From Henriciella sp. AS95 (GTDB lineage: Bacteria > Pseudomonadota > Alphaproteobacteria > Caulobacterales > Hyphomonadaceae): DNA of 64,000 nt. The stretch lies in contig NZ_JBBMQM010000001.1 of NCBI RefSeq assembly GCF_038900055.1, positions 1,364,001 to 1,428,000 of the forward strand, read 5' to 3'. A model generated the notes under the pieces. It saw only the letters and a program-made list of their open reading frames with translations, did not search any database and was not told the DNA's origin. Made by a program: the position numbers and the translations under genes. Every line of letters starts with the position of its first letter. Positions within the stretch are counted from its first letter, which is position 1. Positions 32,015-41,033 of the stretch are shown piece after piece.

Positions 32015-32460
32015 GATGCGACCTTCGCCGTGCATTCATGGGCGGCGTCCAGCTTGTCCGACCATTGTTCCGGATTCGCGTCGGCCTCACCCATCTCGTT
32101 CTGGATGTCCTGACGCGACAGCGCCGCTTCGGCTTCGACGCCCCTGACAAACTCAATGGCGGCCGGGGTTTCGTAGGTGATGTCGTCGCGCTTCAGGGAA
32201 ACGCCTTCCCGTTCGGCCCAGGCGAGAAGAACGTCAGACCGGGCTTCAACGAGCGTGTCGACAGCCGTTGCGACCTCATCGGGTGACAGATCGACGCCGT
32301 CGGCATTCACCGCGATCGAGGCGATCTGGATGGTCCGGTAGCATTCTCCCATGGCGTTTGTGTCCGGCCCACGACTGGTGGGCGCGCAAGCGCTGATGGC
32401 GCCAAGACCAATCAGTCCCAGCGTTGCCAGCCCCTTTCGCGTCGGACGAGCAGGCGTCAT
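32011..32460 (-). CDS. Small lipoprotein inside the moxR operon
   Basis: A 149-residue protein with a lipoprotein signal: basic N-terminus, hydrophobic LATLGLIGLGAISAC and lipobox ISAC with C25 as the lipidated residue. The mature part is acidic and helical, with two further Cys (in GECYRT and HECTAK) that could form a disulphide. I recognise no family. It is separated from moxR by one base and overlaps the DUF58 start by 4 bp. A periplasm-facing lipoprotein in this position suggests the operon acts on the cell envelope. Confidence 0.85.
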   Translation of the reverse strand: MTPARPTRKGLATLGLIGLGAISACAPTSRGPDTNAMGECYRTIQIASIAVNADGVDLSPDEVATAVDTLVEARSDVLLAWAEREGVSLKRDDITYETPAAIEFVRGVEAEAALSRQDIQNEMGEADANPEQWSDKLDAAHECTAKVAS

Positions 32461-32461
32461 C

Positions 32462-33451
32462 TCAGGCAGGTGCCCTCGCGAGGTCGCCGATCAGGTCGCG
32501 CAGGGGCGGAGCCTGTCCGGTTGGGTCATAGCGCATCGCCATGCGGTGGCCGAGGCACGGCTCTGCGAGCGCTTCGACATCTTCCAGGGATGGCGACAGG
32601 CGGCCCCGCAGGAGCGCACGGGCGCGGCAGGCGAGCATGAGGGCTTGTCCGGCACGCGGCGATGGACCCCAGTCAACGAAACGTTTGACGCGGTCATCGG
32701 AGGTCTGCTCGGGGCGCGCTTCGCGGACCGTGGCGAGAATGGCGGCGAGGACTTTCTCTCCCACCGGCATCTGGCGGACGAGCTTCTGGAGCTTCATCAG
32801 TTCTTTTGCCGTGATGGCGGCTTCGACTGTGGCGTCGCCAAGCCCGGTCGTCTCGATCAGGATTTTGCGTTCGGTGTCGACGTCCGGATAGGAGACGTCG
32901 ATCTTGAGGAGGAAGCGGTCAAGCTGGGCTTCGGGCAGGGGATAGGTGCCTTCCTGCTCGATCGGGTTTTGCGTGGCGAGCACATGGAAGGGTGCTGGCA
33001 GGTCATAGCGCACGCCCGCGACGGTGACGTGGCGTTCCTGCATGGCCTGGAGAAGGGCAGACTGGGTGCGCGGGGAGGCGCGGTTGATCTCGTCGGCCAT
33101 CAGGAGCTGGGTGAAGATCGGGCCCTTGATGAAGCGGAAGCTGCGCTCGCCCGAAGCGCTTTCATCGAGCACTTCAGAGCCGAGAATGTCGGACGGCATG
33201 AGGTCAGGCGTGAACTGGATACGGGCCGAATCGAGACCAAGGGCTGTGCCGAGGGCTTCGACGAGGCGCGTCTTGGCGAGGCCCGGCGCCCCGATCAGCA
33301 GGGCGTGGCCGCCCGCCAGGATGGCCGAGAGGGCGAGTTCGATGACGCGTTCCTGTCCGAAGATGGCTTTCGCGATCTCATCCCTCACCTTGGCGAGGGT
33401 TTCGCCGGCTGCTTCTGCGTCCTGAACAACTGCCTGATTATCGTCTGCCAT
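32462..33451 (-). CDS. MoxR-family AAA+ ATPase
   Basis: A 329-residue MoxR chaperone-like ATPase, first gene of the five-gene operon. Walker A is GAPGLAKT (54-61) and Walker B LLMADEIN with D120/E121. The AAA lid follows with the LPEAQLDRFLLKIDVSYPD region. MoxR proteins use ATP to remodel or insert cofactors into partners, generally together with VWA/DUF58 proteins. I chose the ATG at 33451, with GGAGA upstream; the longest frame would add 26 residues overlapping the divergent gene. Confidence 0.94.
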   Translation of the reverse strand: MADDNQAVVQDAEAAGETLAKVRDEIAKAIFGQERVIELALSAILAGGHALLIGAPGLAKTRLVEALGTALGLDSARIQFTPDLMPSDILGSEVLDESASGERSFRFIKGPIFTQLLMADEINRASPRTQSALLQAMQERHVTVAGVRYDLPAPFHVLATQNPIEQEGTYPLPEAQLDRFLLKIDVSYPDVDTERKILIETTGLGDATVEAAITAKELMKLQKLVRQMPVGEKVLAAILATVREARPEQTSDDRVKRFVDWGPSPRAGQALMLACRARALLRGRLSPSLEDVEALAEPCLGHRMAMRYDPTGQAPPLRDLIGDLARAPA

Positions 33452-33503
33452 GAGGTCTCCGTCTTCACTCCCGGGTACATGAGACTTACGTCTAGGCAAA
33501 ATC

Positions 33504-34112
33504 ATGGCGGAGCGCGACGTGAAATCCAATCAAAACACTGCAATCAGCCTCGAAGACCTGCTGAAACAGATCGCACCGGACCCAAGCGGGCGGACTTTAC
33601 CGCCCGTGGAGTCGTGGAATCCGGAGCGTTCGAGCGATATTGACATGGAAATCCGCGCCGATGGCAGCTGGTGGCATGAAGGCGGGCTGATCAGGCGCGA
33701 AAAGCTGGTGAAGCTGTTCTCGACGATTCTGCGCCGGGACGCGGATGGGTCTTTCTGGCTGGTCACGCCTTATGAAAAGGTCATTGTACACGTTGAGGAT
33801 GCACCCTTCATGGCCGTGCGCGTCGATGTCGCGGGCGAGCGGGGAAGGGACCAGCAGCTCGTACTGAAGACCAATCTCGGCGATGTGGTCGTGGTGGGGC
33901 CTGATCATCCCCTGCGTATTGAGACCGATCCGGAAACGCTGGAGCCGTCGCCTTATGTGCGGGTGCGCGGGCGGCTTGAAGCGAAGCTGACGCGCCCGGC
34001 CTTCTATGAGCTGGCAGAGCTGGCCGAGCCTGCGCCGGATGGCGGCGAAGATCGGCTGGGGGTATGGTCTCAGGGCGTGTTTTATGATCTTGGGCCAGCC
34101 GGTACGGAGTGA
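33504..34112 (+). CDS. DUF1285 protein
   Basis: A 202-residue soluble protein of the DUF1285 family, a small beta-rich two-domain fold of unknown role found across alpha- and gammaproteobacteria. Family features are the WHEGGLIRREKLVKLFSTIL segment, the FWLVTPYEKVIVHVEDAPF strand pair and the C-terminal ELAE/GVWSQGVFYDLG end. It is divergent from moxR with 52 bp between starts and leads a four-gene run with the NUDIX, membrane and cca genes. Confidence 0.88.
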   Translation: MAERDVKSNQNTAISLEDLLKQIAPDPSGRTLPPVESWNPERSSDIDMEIRADGSWWHEGGLIRREKLVKLFSTILRRDADGSFWLVTPYEKVIVHVEDAPFMAVRVDVAGERGRDQQLVLKTNLGDVVVVGPDHPLRIETDPETLEPSPYVRVRGRLEAKLTRPAFYELAELAEPAPDGGEDRLGVWSQGVFYDLGPAGTE

Positions 34113-34124
34113 GACCTCGATCGC

Positions 34125-34760
34125 ATGGCCTTTATTGATCTCGATGATTTTCTGGCGCGGGCGCGCCTGCGCCTTGATGGCGTCACCGGCAAGGAACGCC
34201 TTGCGGAGGGCGGCGACATCGAGCTGCTGGATGCTGGCACGATCCAGAATATTCGCCGTGCGGCGGTGCTGGTGCCGATCATCCCGCGCAAACAAGGCCC
34301 GATGATTTTGCTGACGCACCGGCCCGATACCATGCCGACGCATCCCGGGCAGGTTGCTTTTCCTGGTGGGAAGGTCGATCCGGTTGATGCCGACGAGGTT
34401 GAGGCGGCGCTGCGCGAGGCCCATGAGGAAGTCGGCGTTGAGCCAGATAGCGTGGAGCTCATCTCACGTGGCGCGCCCTATCTGACGGGAACGGGGTTCC
34501 GCATCGTACCCGTGATCGGCGTGCTGCCCGCAGATTTCATTCCGGTTCCAGACCCGACGGAAGTGGCCGATGTGTTTGAGACGCCGCTTTCCTTCCTGAT
34601 GGATGAGGCGAATCACAATCGCCGCTCGACCGTTTGGCGCGGCGGGGAAAGGGACTACTATGAGATGCCATATCAGGGCCACAGGATCTGGGGCGTGACG
34701 GCGGGGATCATCCGCGCTTTATATGAACGCCTATATGATTCGGGGGAGAGAGCCGCGTGA
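34125..34760 (+). CDS. NUDIX hydrolase, CoA-pyrophosphatase type
   Basis: A 211-residue NUDIX enzyme. The NUDIX box starts at G81 (GGKVDPVD) and ends with REAHEEVG (R97-G104), with E98, E101 and E102 as metal ligands. The upstream LTHRPDTMPTHPGQVAFPGG (UPF0035) segment identifies the CoA-diphosphatase (NudL/PCD1-like) subgroup, which cleaves CoA to phosphopantetheine and adenosine 3',5'-bisphosphate. Its end overlaps the next gene by 4 bp. Confidence 0.92.
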   Translation: MAFIDLDDFLARARLRLDGVTGKERLAEGGDIELLDAGTIQNIRRAAVLVPIIPRKQGPMILLTHRPDTMPTHPGQVAFPGGKVDPVDADEVEAALREAHEEVGVEPDSVELISRGAPYLTGTGFRIVPVIGVLPADFIPVPDPTEVADVFETPLSFLMDEANHNRRSTVWRGGERDYYEMPYQGHRIWGVTAGIIRALYERLYDSGERAA

Positions 34761-35197
34761 CATACAGGCTGATATTCGAATTGGTCATTTTCCTGACGCC
34801 CTTCGCCGCGTTCGGGCTTTACCGTCTGGCGCGTCAGGAGGCGATTGAAGAGGGCAAGAAGCCCTGGCCGATCACCATTCTCTTTGTTGTTGGGGCTGTC
34901 CTGGCGATTGCGGCATGGGTTGTCCTGATCATCATTGACCGTGGCGACGGCGAGACCTGCTATGAGCCGCGCCGGCTTGTTGATGGCGAGATGGTGGGGG
35001 GACAGGAAATTCCTTGCCCGAAAGAAAAATCCGATCTCGGCATACCGGCGAGCCTTGACCCTGGCAGCCGGGCAAATGGGCTGGGCCACACAGACCCGGC
35101 CGGGCCGGACACGCCGCCCGGACCGCTGGACATCCGGCCGGAAGACGATCCGCCAGCGTCTGACACGCTGCCGGACGATCCAGACTTACCGGAATGA
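34757..35197 (+). CDS. Small membrane protein (possibly DUF6111)
   Basis: A 146-residue protein with two membrane helices (about residues 5-22 and 39-62) and a Pro/Asp-rich C-terminal tail from about 95 on that looks disordered. The arrangement and position between the NUDIX and cca genes fit an alphaproteobacterial family I associate with DUF6111, but I cannot confirm that. Both ends overlap neighbours by 4 bp, so it is firmly part of the operon. Confidence 0.75.
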   Translation: MTYRLIFELVIFLTPFAAFGLYRLARQEAIEEGKKPWPITILFVVGAVLAIAAWVVLIIIDRGDGETCYEPRRLVDGEMVGGQEIPCPKEKSDLGIPASLDPGSRANGLGHTDPAGPDTPPGPLDIRPEDDPPASDTLPDDPDLPE

Positions 35198-36396
35198 AAT
35201 CGATCTTGGGCGCAGACTGGCTGACGGCAGACGAAACGCTCGCCGTCATGACGGCGCTGGACAAGGCGCGGAAAGGCGGCTCGCGCTTTGTCGGGGGCTG
35301 CGTGCGCAATGCGATCATGGGCCGCGCGGCAGCCAAAGAAGACATCGACATCGCCACCCAGCTGGAGCCGGACGCCGTCATCGAAGCGCTTGAGGCGGCG
35401 GGGATACGCGCGATACCAACCGGCATCGAGCACGGAACGATTACCGCCGTCACGAACAGCACGCCGTTCGAGATCACAACGCTTCGCCGTGATGTCGAGA
35501 CGGACGGACGCCGCGCGGTTGTCGCTTTTACCGAGGATTGGGCCGAGGATGCAGGCCGCCGGGATTTCCGGCTGAACGCGATCTATGCCGAGGCCGACGG
35601 AACGCTGCACGACCCGACGGGTGGCGGGATCACGGATGCTGAAACCGGACATGTGATCTTCATTGGCGACGCCGATACGCGCCTTCGCGAAGACTATCTG
35701 CGTATCCTGCGCTTTTTCCGCTTCAACGCCTGGTACGGCGCCGGCATCGATGAGGAGGGGCTGGCCGCCTGTGAGCGCCAGAAAGAGGGCCTGAAACAGA
35801 TTGCGGTCGAGCGTATCTGGAAGGAGCTGCACAAGCTGCTGGCGGCACCAGACCCGTCTGTCGCGGTTGAGGCGATGGACAGGAGCGGTGTGCTGTCCAT
35901 CCTGATGCCAGAAGCCGTGATGGTCGATGGGCTTTACGATTTGCGCGTCACAGAGGCGCTGCTCAAGGTCAGGCCAGACCCGATGTTGCGATTGATGTCA
36001 CTGCTGCCGCGCACGGCAGCGGCGGTGGTCGGCGTGTCGAAGCGCCTGCGAATGTCGAACGCCGAAACAGAACGAATCAGCCGCTGGGCAGCAGACAATC
36101 TGCCCGACCCGACCGGGTTTAATGGCAGAGAGTTGCGCCGCGCGCTCTATTGGCACGGGCCTCAGGCTGTGGTCGACCGGGCGATGCTGTCGGGTCAGGA
36201 TGTGCGCGACCTGGTGCATGCGATCCTCGCGTGGCGCCGGCCGGCATTCCCTGTCGGCGGGGATGATGCGCTGGCCGTCGGCTTGAAGGGTCCAGAGATT
36301 GGCCAAGCGCTGCGCAAGCTCGAGGAATGGTGGATCGATCAGGACTTCCAGCCGGAGCGGGAAGAGCTGTTGGGGCGGCTGGAGAAAAATTTATGA
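35194..36396 (+). CDS. cca: CCA tRNA nucleotidyltransferase / poly(A) polymerase family
   Basis: A class II nucleotidyltransferase of 400 aa. The catalytic head has RFVGGCVRNAIMG (G34-G35) and the DxD metal site D50/D52 (KEDIDIAT). The RNA-binding motifs RDFRLNAIYAEADG and RLREDYLRILRFFRFN follow. It adds or repairs the 3'-CCA of tRNAs; sequence alone does not exclude poly(A) polymerase, but alphaproteobacterial homologues of this size are CCA enzymes. It is the last gene of the DUF1285-NUDIX run. Confidence 0.93.
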   Translation: MKSILGADWLTADETLAVMTALDKARKGGSRFVGGCVRNAIMGRAAAKEDIDIATQLEPDAVIEALEAAGIRAIPTGIEHGTITAVTNSTPFEITTLRRDVETDGRRAVVAFTEDWAEDAGRRDFRLNAIYAEADGTLHDPTGGGITDAETGHVIFIGDADTRLREDYLRILRFFRFNAWYGAGIDEEGLAACERQKEGLKQIAVERIWKELHKLLAAPDPSVAVEAMDRSGVLSILMPEAVMVDGLYDLRVTEALLKVRPDPMLRLMSLLPRTAAAVVGVSKRLRMSNAETERISRWAADNLPDPTGFNGRELRRALYWHGPQAVVDRAMLSGQDVRDLVHAILAWRRPAFPVGGDDALAVGLKGPEIGQALRKLEEWWIDQDFQPEREELLGRLEKNL

Positions 36397-36450
36397 TTTC
36401 AGCTTCTGAGCGAATTTGTTATACTTGCCAGTTCTGATTGGGAGCGTGTT

Positions 36451-36582
36451 ATGTGCAATCGCAACAATGATAAAGACAGCGAAACTCCGATCGATATCGA
36501 GCGCGAGATTGCCGAGCTTCTTGCTATTGCCGAAGATGTCTTTGTTGAGAATGAGGACGTTCTTCGTCGACTTGCCGAGTGA
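36451..36582 (+). CDS. Small acidic ORF, 43 aa
   Basis: Below the usual length cut-off. The frame starts with ATG at 36451 after GGGAGC at good spacing and ends with TGA at 36580. The product is acidic and amphipathic (MCNRNNDKDSETPIDIEREI, then repeated Glu/Leu/Ile pattern). The upstream 50 bp is AT-rich with TTATACT at about 36420, a plausible -10 region. It sits between cca and the convergent hemF gene. It may encode a small regulatory protein or be fortuitous. Confidence 0.5.
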   Translation: MCNRNNDKDSETPIDIEREIAELLAIAEDVFVENEDVLRRLAE

Positions 36583-36598
36583 GAATTCAAATAACCGT

Positions 36599-37483
36599 CT
36601 AAGGCCACTTCACCACGGGCGGCATGGATGAGAGGATCGAGTTGACGTTGCCGCCGGTCTTCAGGCCGAAGGTCGTGCCGCGGTCATAGAGCAGGTTGAA
36701 CTCGACATAGCGGCCGCGGCGGATGAGCTGTTCCTCGCGCTCTTCTGGCGTCCAGCTTTCGACCATGCGCCGGCGCACCAGCTGCGGATAGATATCCCTG
36801 AAGGTGCGCCCGACATCCTGGGTGAAGGCGAAGTCCTTGTCCCAGTCGCCTGTATTGTGGCGGTCATAGAAGATTCCGCCTGTGCCGCGCGGTTCATCGC
36901 GGTGCGCGAGATGGAAATACTCATCGCACTGCTGCTTCATGCGCGGATAATATTCAGGATCATGCCTGTCGCAGGCGGTTTTGAAGGCGGCGTGGAAGTC
37001 GACCGTGTCCGGGAAGTCGTCCTGGCGCTGATTCTCGAGCAGGGGGGTGAGGTCTCCGCCGCCGCCGAACCAGCTTTCGGAGGTGACCAGCATGCGGGTA
37101 TTCATGTGAACGGCTGGCACGCGCGGGCTGTGCATGTGGGCGATGAGCGAGATGCCAGACGCCCAGAACCGGCCGCCTGACTTGTCGGCGCCGGGGATCT
37201 GCGCGGCAAAGGCTTCGGAAAAACTGCCATGGACGCAGGAGACATGGACGCCGACTTTTTCGAACAGTTTTCCCTTCATGATCGCCATCGTGCCGCCGCC
37301 GAGGTCTTCAGAGCCGTCGCCGCGTGTCCATGGGGTTTTCTCGAAGGTGCCGGGCTCGCCATGGTAAAGCGGGCTCTGGGCTTCGCGTTCAAGCGCCTCG
37401 AAACTTTCGATGATCTCGGACTGAAGTGATTCGAACCAGGCTTTGGCTTTTGTCTTCTGGTGTTCGAGGTCTGGGGTGGACAT
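36599..37483 (-). CDS. hemF: Oxygen-dependent coproporphyrinogen III oxidase
   Basis: HemF oxidatively decarboxylates coproporphyrinogen III in haem synthesis, using O2. Length (294 aa) is normal. Signature regions are [47 protein letters not shown] and [20 protein letters not shown] chose the ATG at 37483, because GGAG lies at correct spacing before it; a start at 37498 adds five residues. It is divergent from the cytochrome bc1 operon, so haem supply and haem use are adjacent. Confidence 0.96.
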   Translation of the reverse strand: MSTPDLEHQKTKAKAWFESLQSEIIESFEALEREAQSPLYHGEPGTFEKTPWTRGDGSEDLGGGTMAIMKGKLFEKVGVHVSCVHGSFSEAFAAQIPGADKSGGRFWASGISLIAHMHSPRVPAVHMNTRMLVTSESWFGGGGDLTPLLENQRQDDFPDTVDFHAAFKTACDRHDPEYYPRMKQQCDEYFHLAHRDEPRGTGGIFYDRHNTGDWDKDFAFTQDVGRTFRDIYPQLVRRRMVESWTPEEREEQLIRRGRYVEFNLLYDRGTTFGLKTGGNVNSILSSMPPVVKWP

Positions 37484-37678
37484 TCCGGTCTTCTCCATTC
37501 AGGCGCAATCGGCAATCTAGTCGGTACGGCTACGGGTTACGTAGCTGCTGTAATGCCGCAGGCTGGATGTGCAAACGCAGCTTGCATGGCGTCTTACCGC
37601 CGCAGGTGTACATGCGTGGCTTGCAAAGGCAGGAAGAGCGCGCTAACCGCAGCGCTGGAACATGCGGGGAGGTGTGTT

Positions 37679-37697
37679 TTGCGGCGTTGCGCCGCAA
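37679..37697. promoter_or_regulatory. Palindrome in the hemF/petA control region
   Basis: TTGCGGCG (37679-37686) and CGCCGCAA (37690-37697) form an 8-bp perfect inverted repeat around TTG. It lies 60 bp before the petA start, in the 274-bp divergent region with hemF. No T-run follows, so it looks more like an operator or RNA hairpin than a terminator. I cannot name the binding protein; the rest of the region shows no other clear element. Confidence 0.45.
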
Positions 37698-37757
37698 TGA
37701 TTTCCTGTCCCGCTATTGTATGCAGTCGGAGAATTCCTTGGCCAGAGGACGAAAAGA

Positions 37758-38327
37758 GTGAGCGACGCGACAAACAATACACATGAAGCGATTGATGAAG
37801 ATCGCCGCGATTTCATCCACATTGCGACGGCGGCCACCGCTGTCGCTGGTGCGGGTGCGTTGGCATATGTCTTCGTTGACCAGATGAACGCTGCGAGCGA
37901 CACGAAGGCTGCTTCCAGCCTTGAAGTCGACGTTTCGAAAGTCCCGCTGGGCGGTGAGATCCGGGTCCTGATCGGTGGTAAGCCGTTCTTCATCCGTCAC
38001 CGCACGCCAGCAGAGATTTCGGCGGCAGAGAATGTCGACGTCAGCTCGTTGAAAGACCCGCAAACTGACGATGAGCGCCTTCGTCCGCTGCCAGATGGCG
38101 AACTGAACCGCGCCATCCTGGTGACCTCGGGCAGCTGTACGCACCTTGGTTGCGTTCCGGTTGGTCCGGCACAGGGCAATACAGGCGATTTTGGTGGCTG
38201 GTACTGCCCATGCCACGGCTCTCACTATGATACGTCCGGCCGCATTCGTCGTGGTCCGGCTCCGGCAAACCTGCCGGTGCCTGACTACCGCTATGTCAGC
38301 CCGACCGTCATCAACATTTCGCTTTAG
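37758..38327 (+). CDS. petA: Rieske iron-sulphur subunit of cytochrome bc1
   Basis: The 2Fe-2S subunit of ubiquinol-cytochrome c reductase (189 aa). A twin-arginine signal-anchor is at RRDFI (16-20) with a membrane helix at about 22-41. The cluster ligands are C127 and H129 (CTHLGC) plus C150 and H153 (CPCHGS), with disulphide partners C132 and C152. I chose the GTG at 37758, since the longer frame adds residues upstream of the expected [10 protein letters not shown] start. petB follows after 18 bp. Confidence 0.95.
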   Translation: MSDATNNTHEAIDEDRRDFIHIATAATAVAGAGALAYVFVDQMNAASDTKAASSLEVDVSKVPLGGEIRVLIGGKPFFIRHRTPAEISAAENVDVSSLKDPQTDDERLRPLPDGELNRAILVTSGSCTHLGCVPVGPAQGNTGDFGGWYCPCHGSHYDTSGRIRRGPAPANLPVPDYRYVSPTVINISL

Positions 38328-38345
38328 GAGAGGACGGACGACACG

Positions 38346-39800
38346 ATGAGCGGACACCCCTCAACATACGAGCCGAAGACCGGCTTCACGAAATGGCTCG
38401 ATTCGCGCCTGCCGGTTGTCCGGCTGGCCTATGACAGCTTTGTCGACTTCCCGACCCCGAAGAACCTGAATTACTGGTGGACCTTCGGCGGTATCCTTGC
38501 GGTCTGCCTGATGACGCAGATCCTGACGGGCGTCGTGCTGGCCATGCATTACACGCCGACGGTCGACGGGGCCTTTGCCTCGGTTGAGCGGATCATGCGC
38601 GATGTGCCGTTTGGCTGGCTGATCCGCTACATCCACGCCAATGGCGCTTCGATGTTCTTCCTCGCGGTCTACATCCACATGTTCCGTGGCCTCTACTACG
38701 GGTCCTACAAGGCCCCTCGCGAGATTCTCTGGATCCTCGGCTGTGTGATCTTCCTGCTGATGATGGGGACGGCCTTCCTTGGCTACGTCCTGCCATGGGG
38801 CCAGATGTCCTATCACGGCGCAAACGTCATCACCGGCCTGATCGGTGCGGTTCCGATCATCGGCGACAGCATCAAGGCCTGGCTGATGGGCGGACCGTCG
38901 ATCGGCAACCAGACGCTGCAGCGCTTCTTCTCGCTGCACTACCTGCTGCCATTCATGATCGCTGGTGTGGTTATCCTGCACATCTGGGCCCTGCACGTTC
39001 CGGGTAATAACAACCCGACCGGCGTCGAGGCCCGCAAGGACCCTGAAGGCCTGAAAAAGGATACGGTTCCTTTCCACCCTTACTACACGATCAAGGATGC
39101 CTTCGCGATCGTCGTCTTCCTGATCATCTTCGCGACCTTCGTGTTCTATGCACCGAACGTCCTTGGCCACGCAGACAACTATATCGAGGCCAACCCGCTG
39201 GTGACGCCGGCCCACATCGTGCCGGAGTGGTACCTGCTGCCATTCTACGCGATCCTGCGGGCCATCACTTTCAATATCGGCCCGATCGACGCCAAGCTGC
39301 TCGGTGTCATCGCGATGTTCGGTTCGATTGCGATCCTGTTCCTTCTGCCATGGCTGGACACGTCCAAGGTCAAATCGATGCGGTATCGCCCGGTTGCCCG
39401 GCAGTTCTTCCTTGGCTTTGTTGTCGCGGGCCTGCTTCTCGGCTGGTGCGGTGCTTCCAATCCGGATGATCCGATCATCCCGATGGGCTCGGACAAGCTG
39501 GTCGTCAGCTATACCGACGCCAATGGCAACGCCGCGACGCAAACCTATGAAGACTACGAGCCAGCCGCCGAGTTCCGTGACCAGCGTGTCGAGGCGGGCC
39601 AGGATGCGACGATTGCCGTCCAGAAGGCACCGGCCTTCCGCTTCGTGCATCTCGCGCAGATCCTGACGCTCTATTACTTCGCCTACTTCCTGGTGATTCT
39701 GCCGCTGCTCGGCCTTCGCGAAAAGCCGAAGGATGAGCCAGCCTCCATCCACAAAGCCGTGCTCGGTCATGACCGTGCCGCTCCGGCCCCAGCTGAATAA
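38346..39800 (+). CDS. petB: Cytochrome b of the bc1 complex
   Basis: The membrane core subunit of complex III, binding two b haems and both quinone sites. At 484 aa it is a full-length bacterial form with about eight to nine helices. Recognisable parts are [25 protein letters not shown], the Qo-site motif [13 protein letters not shown], and [20 protein letters not shown] with haem-ligand His. A loop of about 60 residues near 385-440 is polar. It is followed by petC after 12 bp. Confidence 0.97.
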   Translation: MSGHPSTYEPKTGFTKWLDSRLPVVRLAYDSFVDFPTPKNLNYWWTFGGILAVCLMTQILTGVVLAMHYTPTVDGAFASVERIMRDVPFGWLIRYIHANGASMFFLAVYIHMFRGLYYGSYKAPREILWILGCVIFLLMMGTAFLGYVLPWGQMSYHGANVITGLIGAVPIIGDSIKAWLMGGPSIGNQTLQRFFSLHYLLPFMIAGVVILHIWALHVPGNNNPTGVEARKDPEGLKKDTVPFHPYYTIKDAFAIVVFLIIFATFVFYAPNVLGHADNYIEANPLVTPAHIVPEWYLLPFYAILRAITFNIGPIDAKLLGVIAMFGSIAILFLLPWLDTSKVKSMRYRPVARQFFLGFVVAGLLLGWCGASNPDDPIIPMGSDKLVVSYTDANGNAATQTYEDYEPAAEFRDQRVEAGQDATIAVQKAPAFRFVHLAQILTLYYFAYFLVILPLLGLREKPKDEPASIHKAVLGHDRAAPAPAE

Positions 39801-39812
39801 GAGGTCAAGGAC

Positions 39813-40904
39813 ATGAAATTCCTTCGTTTTATCTCCGCTGGACTGGGTGCTGCTGCCATTGTTGCGAGCGCCCATGCTGCTGGCGGCGCACTCCACGCCC
39901 ACGGTCCTGAAGAGGGCTGGGCCTTTGAAGGCCCGCTTGGCGAGCTCGACATGGATAGCGTTCAGCGCGGCTATCAGGTGTACCGTGAGGTTTGCTCCTC
40001 ATGTCACTCGATGCGCCTTATGAGCTATCGCAACCTCGGTGAGCCGGGTGGACCGTTCTACGATCCGGAATATCCGAACGCGAATGACAACCCGTTGGTG
40101 AAGTCTTTCGCGGCCATGGATGAAATCCTGAGCACTGAGCCGAATGATGTCGGCGATTATGACTATCGCCCGGCACGCACGTCTGATCCGTTCAAGTCAC
40201 CTTATCCGAACGCCAATGCGGCTCGCGCAGCAAACGGCGGCGCGCTTCCGCCTGACCTGTCGGTCATCACCAAGGCGCGTCACGGCGGTGCGAGCTATGT
40301 CTACAGCCTTCTGACCGGTTACCCGTCCGAAGACGCGATTTCGACCCGTGAAATCGCAGGCGAGCCGATTGTCGAGGAAGAGGTTGCCGCCGCTGATGGC
40401 GCTGCGCAGCCTGACCAGACCGCGGATGCGGATGTGTCCGAAGACGGCACGTCGATGGACGAAGCTGCGGCAGACGCAACCGAAGCGGCTGTACCAGCCG
40501 CGCCGCAGACCGAAACCGTCATCGACCCGTCCCGTGTCGAGGCGCTTTCTCATGGCGATCATCACTTTGAGGGCGACCTCATTCAGCCGGTCGGCCAGTA
40601 CTACAATCCGTACATGGCAGGCGATACGACCGCCCAGTGGCGCGGTGACCCGCGTCATGCGCCTCCGGGTGGTTTCCTCGCGATGCCGCCGCAGCTGACA
40701 CCAGGCCGCGTCTCCTATCTCGACGGCACGGAAGCCACGGTCGAGCAGATGGCCCATGACGTTGCGAACTTCCTGCAATGGGCTGGCGAGCCGAAACAGA
40801 GCCAACGCAAGTCCACCGGTCTTGCTGCGCTGATCTACCTGATCATTCTGGCCGTGCTGCTCTGGTTCTCCTTCCACCGCATCTGGCGGAAGATCGACCA
40901 CTAA
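39813..40904 (+). CDS. petC: Cytochrome c1, with acidic insertion
   Basis: The c-type haem subunit of complex III. Signal peptide (1-22), haem-attachment site CSSCH (C61, C64, H65), axial Met near M291 (AMPPQL) and C-terminal membrane anchor (about 336-353). The protein is 363 aa, longer than usual. Between TGYP (about 171) and QYYNPYMAGD (about 262) lies an Ala/Asp/Glu-rich low-complexity insertion of some 90 residues, where most cytochromes c1 have only a short loop. It would face the periplasm beside the cytochrome c docking surface. Confidence 0.96.
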   Translation: MKFLRFISAGLGAAAIVASAHAAGGALHAHGPEEGWAFEGPLGELDMDSVQRGYQVYREVCSSCHSMRLMSYRNLGEPGGPFYDPEYPNANDNPLVKSFAAMDEILSTEPNDVGDYDYRPARTSDPFKSPYPNANAARAANGGALPPDLSVITKARHGGASYVYSLLTGYPSEDAISTREIAGEPIVEEEVAAADGAAQPDQTADADVSEDGTSMDEAAADATEAAVPAAPQTETVIDPSRVEALSHGDHHFEGDLIQPVGQYYNPYMAGDTTAQWRGDPRHAPPGGFLAMPPQLTPGRVSYLDGTEATVEQMAHDVANFLQWAGEPKQSQRKSTGLAALIYLIILAVLLWFSFHRIWRKIDH

Positions 40905-40939
40905 GCCTGACCAGGCATCACACTGCCTGATCCCAAATT

Positions 40940-40977
40940 GGCCATCCGCAGAGCACGTCTCGCGGATGGCCTTTTTG
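40940..40977 (+). terminator. Terminator after petABC
   Basis: GGCCATCCGC (40940-40949) pairs with GCGGATGGCC (40962-40971), 10 bp with no mismatch, followed by five T. It lies 36 bp after the petC stop. Confidence 0.93.
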
Positions 40978-41033
40978 ATTCATGAGGTGACGCAGAACAT
41001 CTGGACCTGGCGACTGGGTCTACAATCGCCAGC

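Noticed and set aside
38361-39902. 513-residue minus-strand ORF opposite petB
   Set aside because: Antisense shadow of cytochrome b; its composition is rich in Arg/Gln/Asp as expected from reading a membrane gene backwards.
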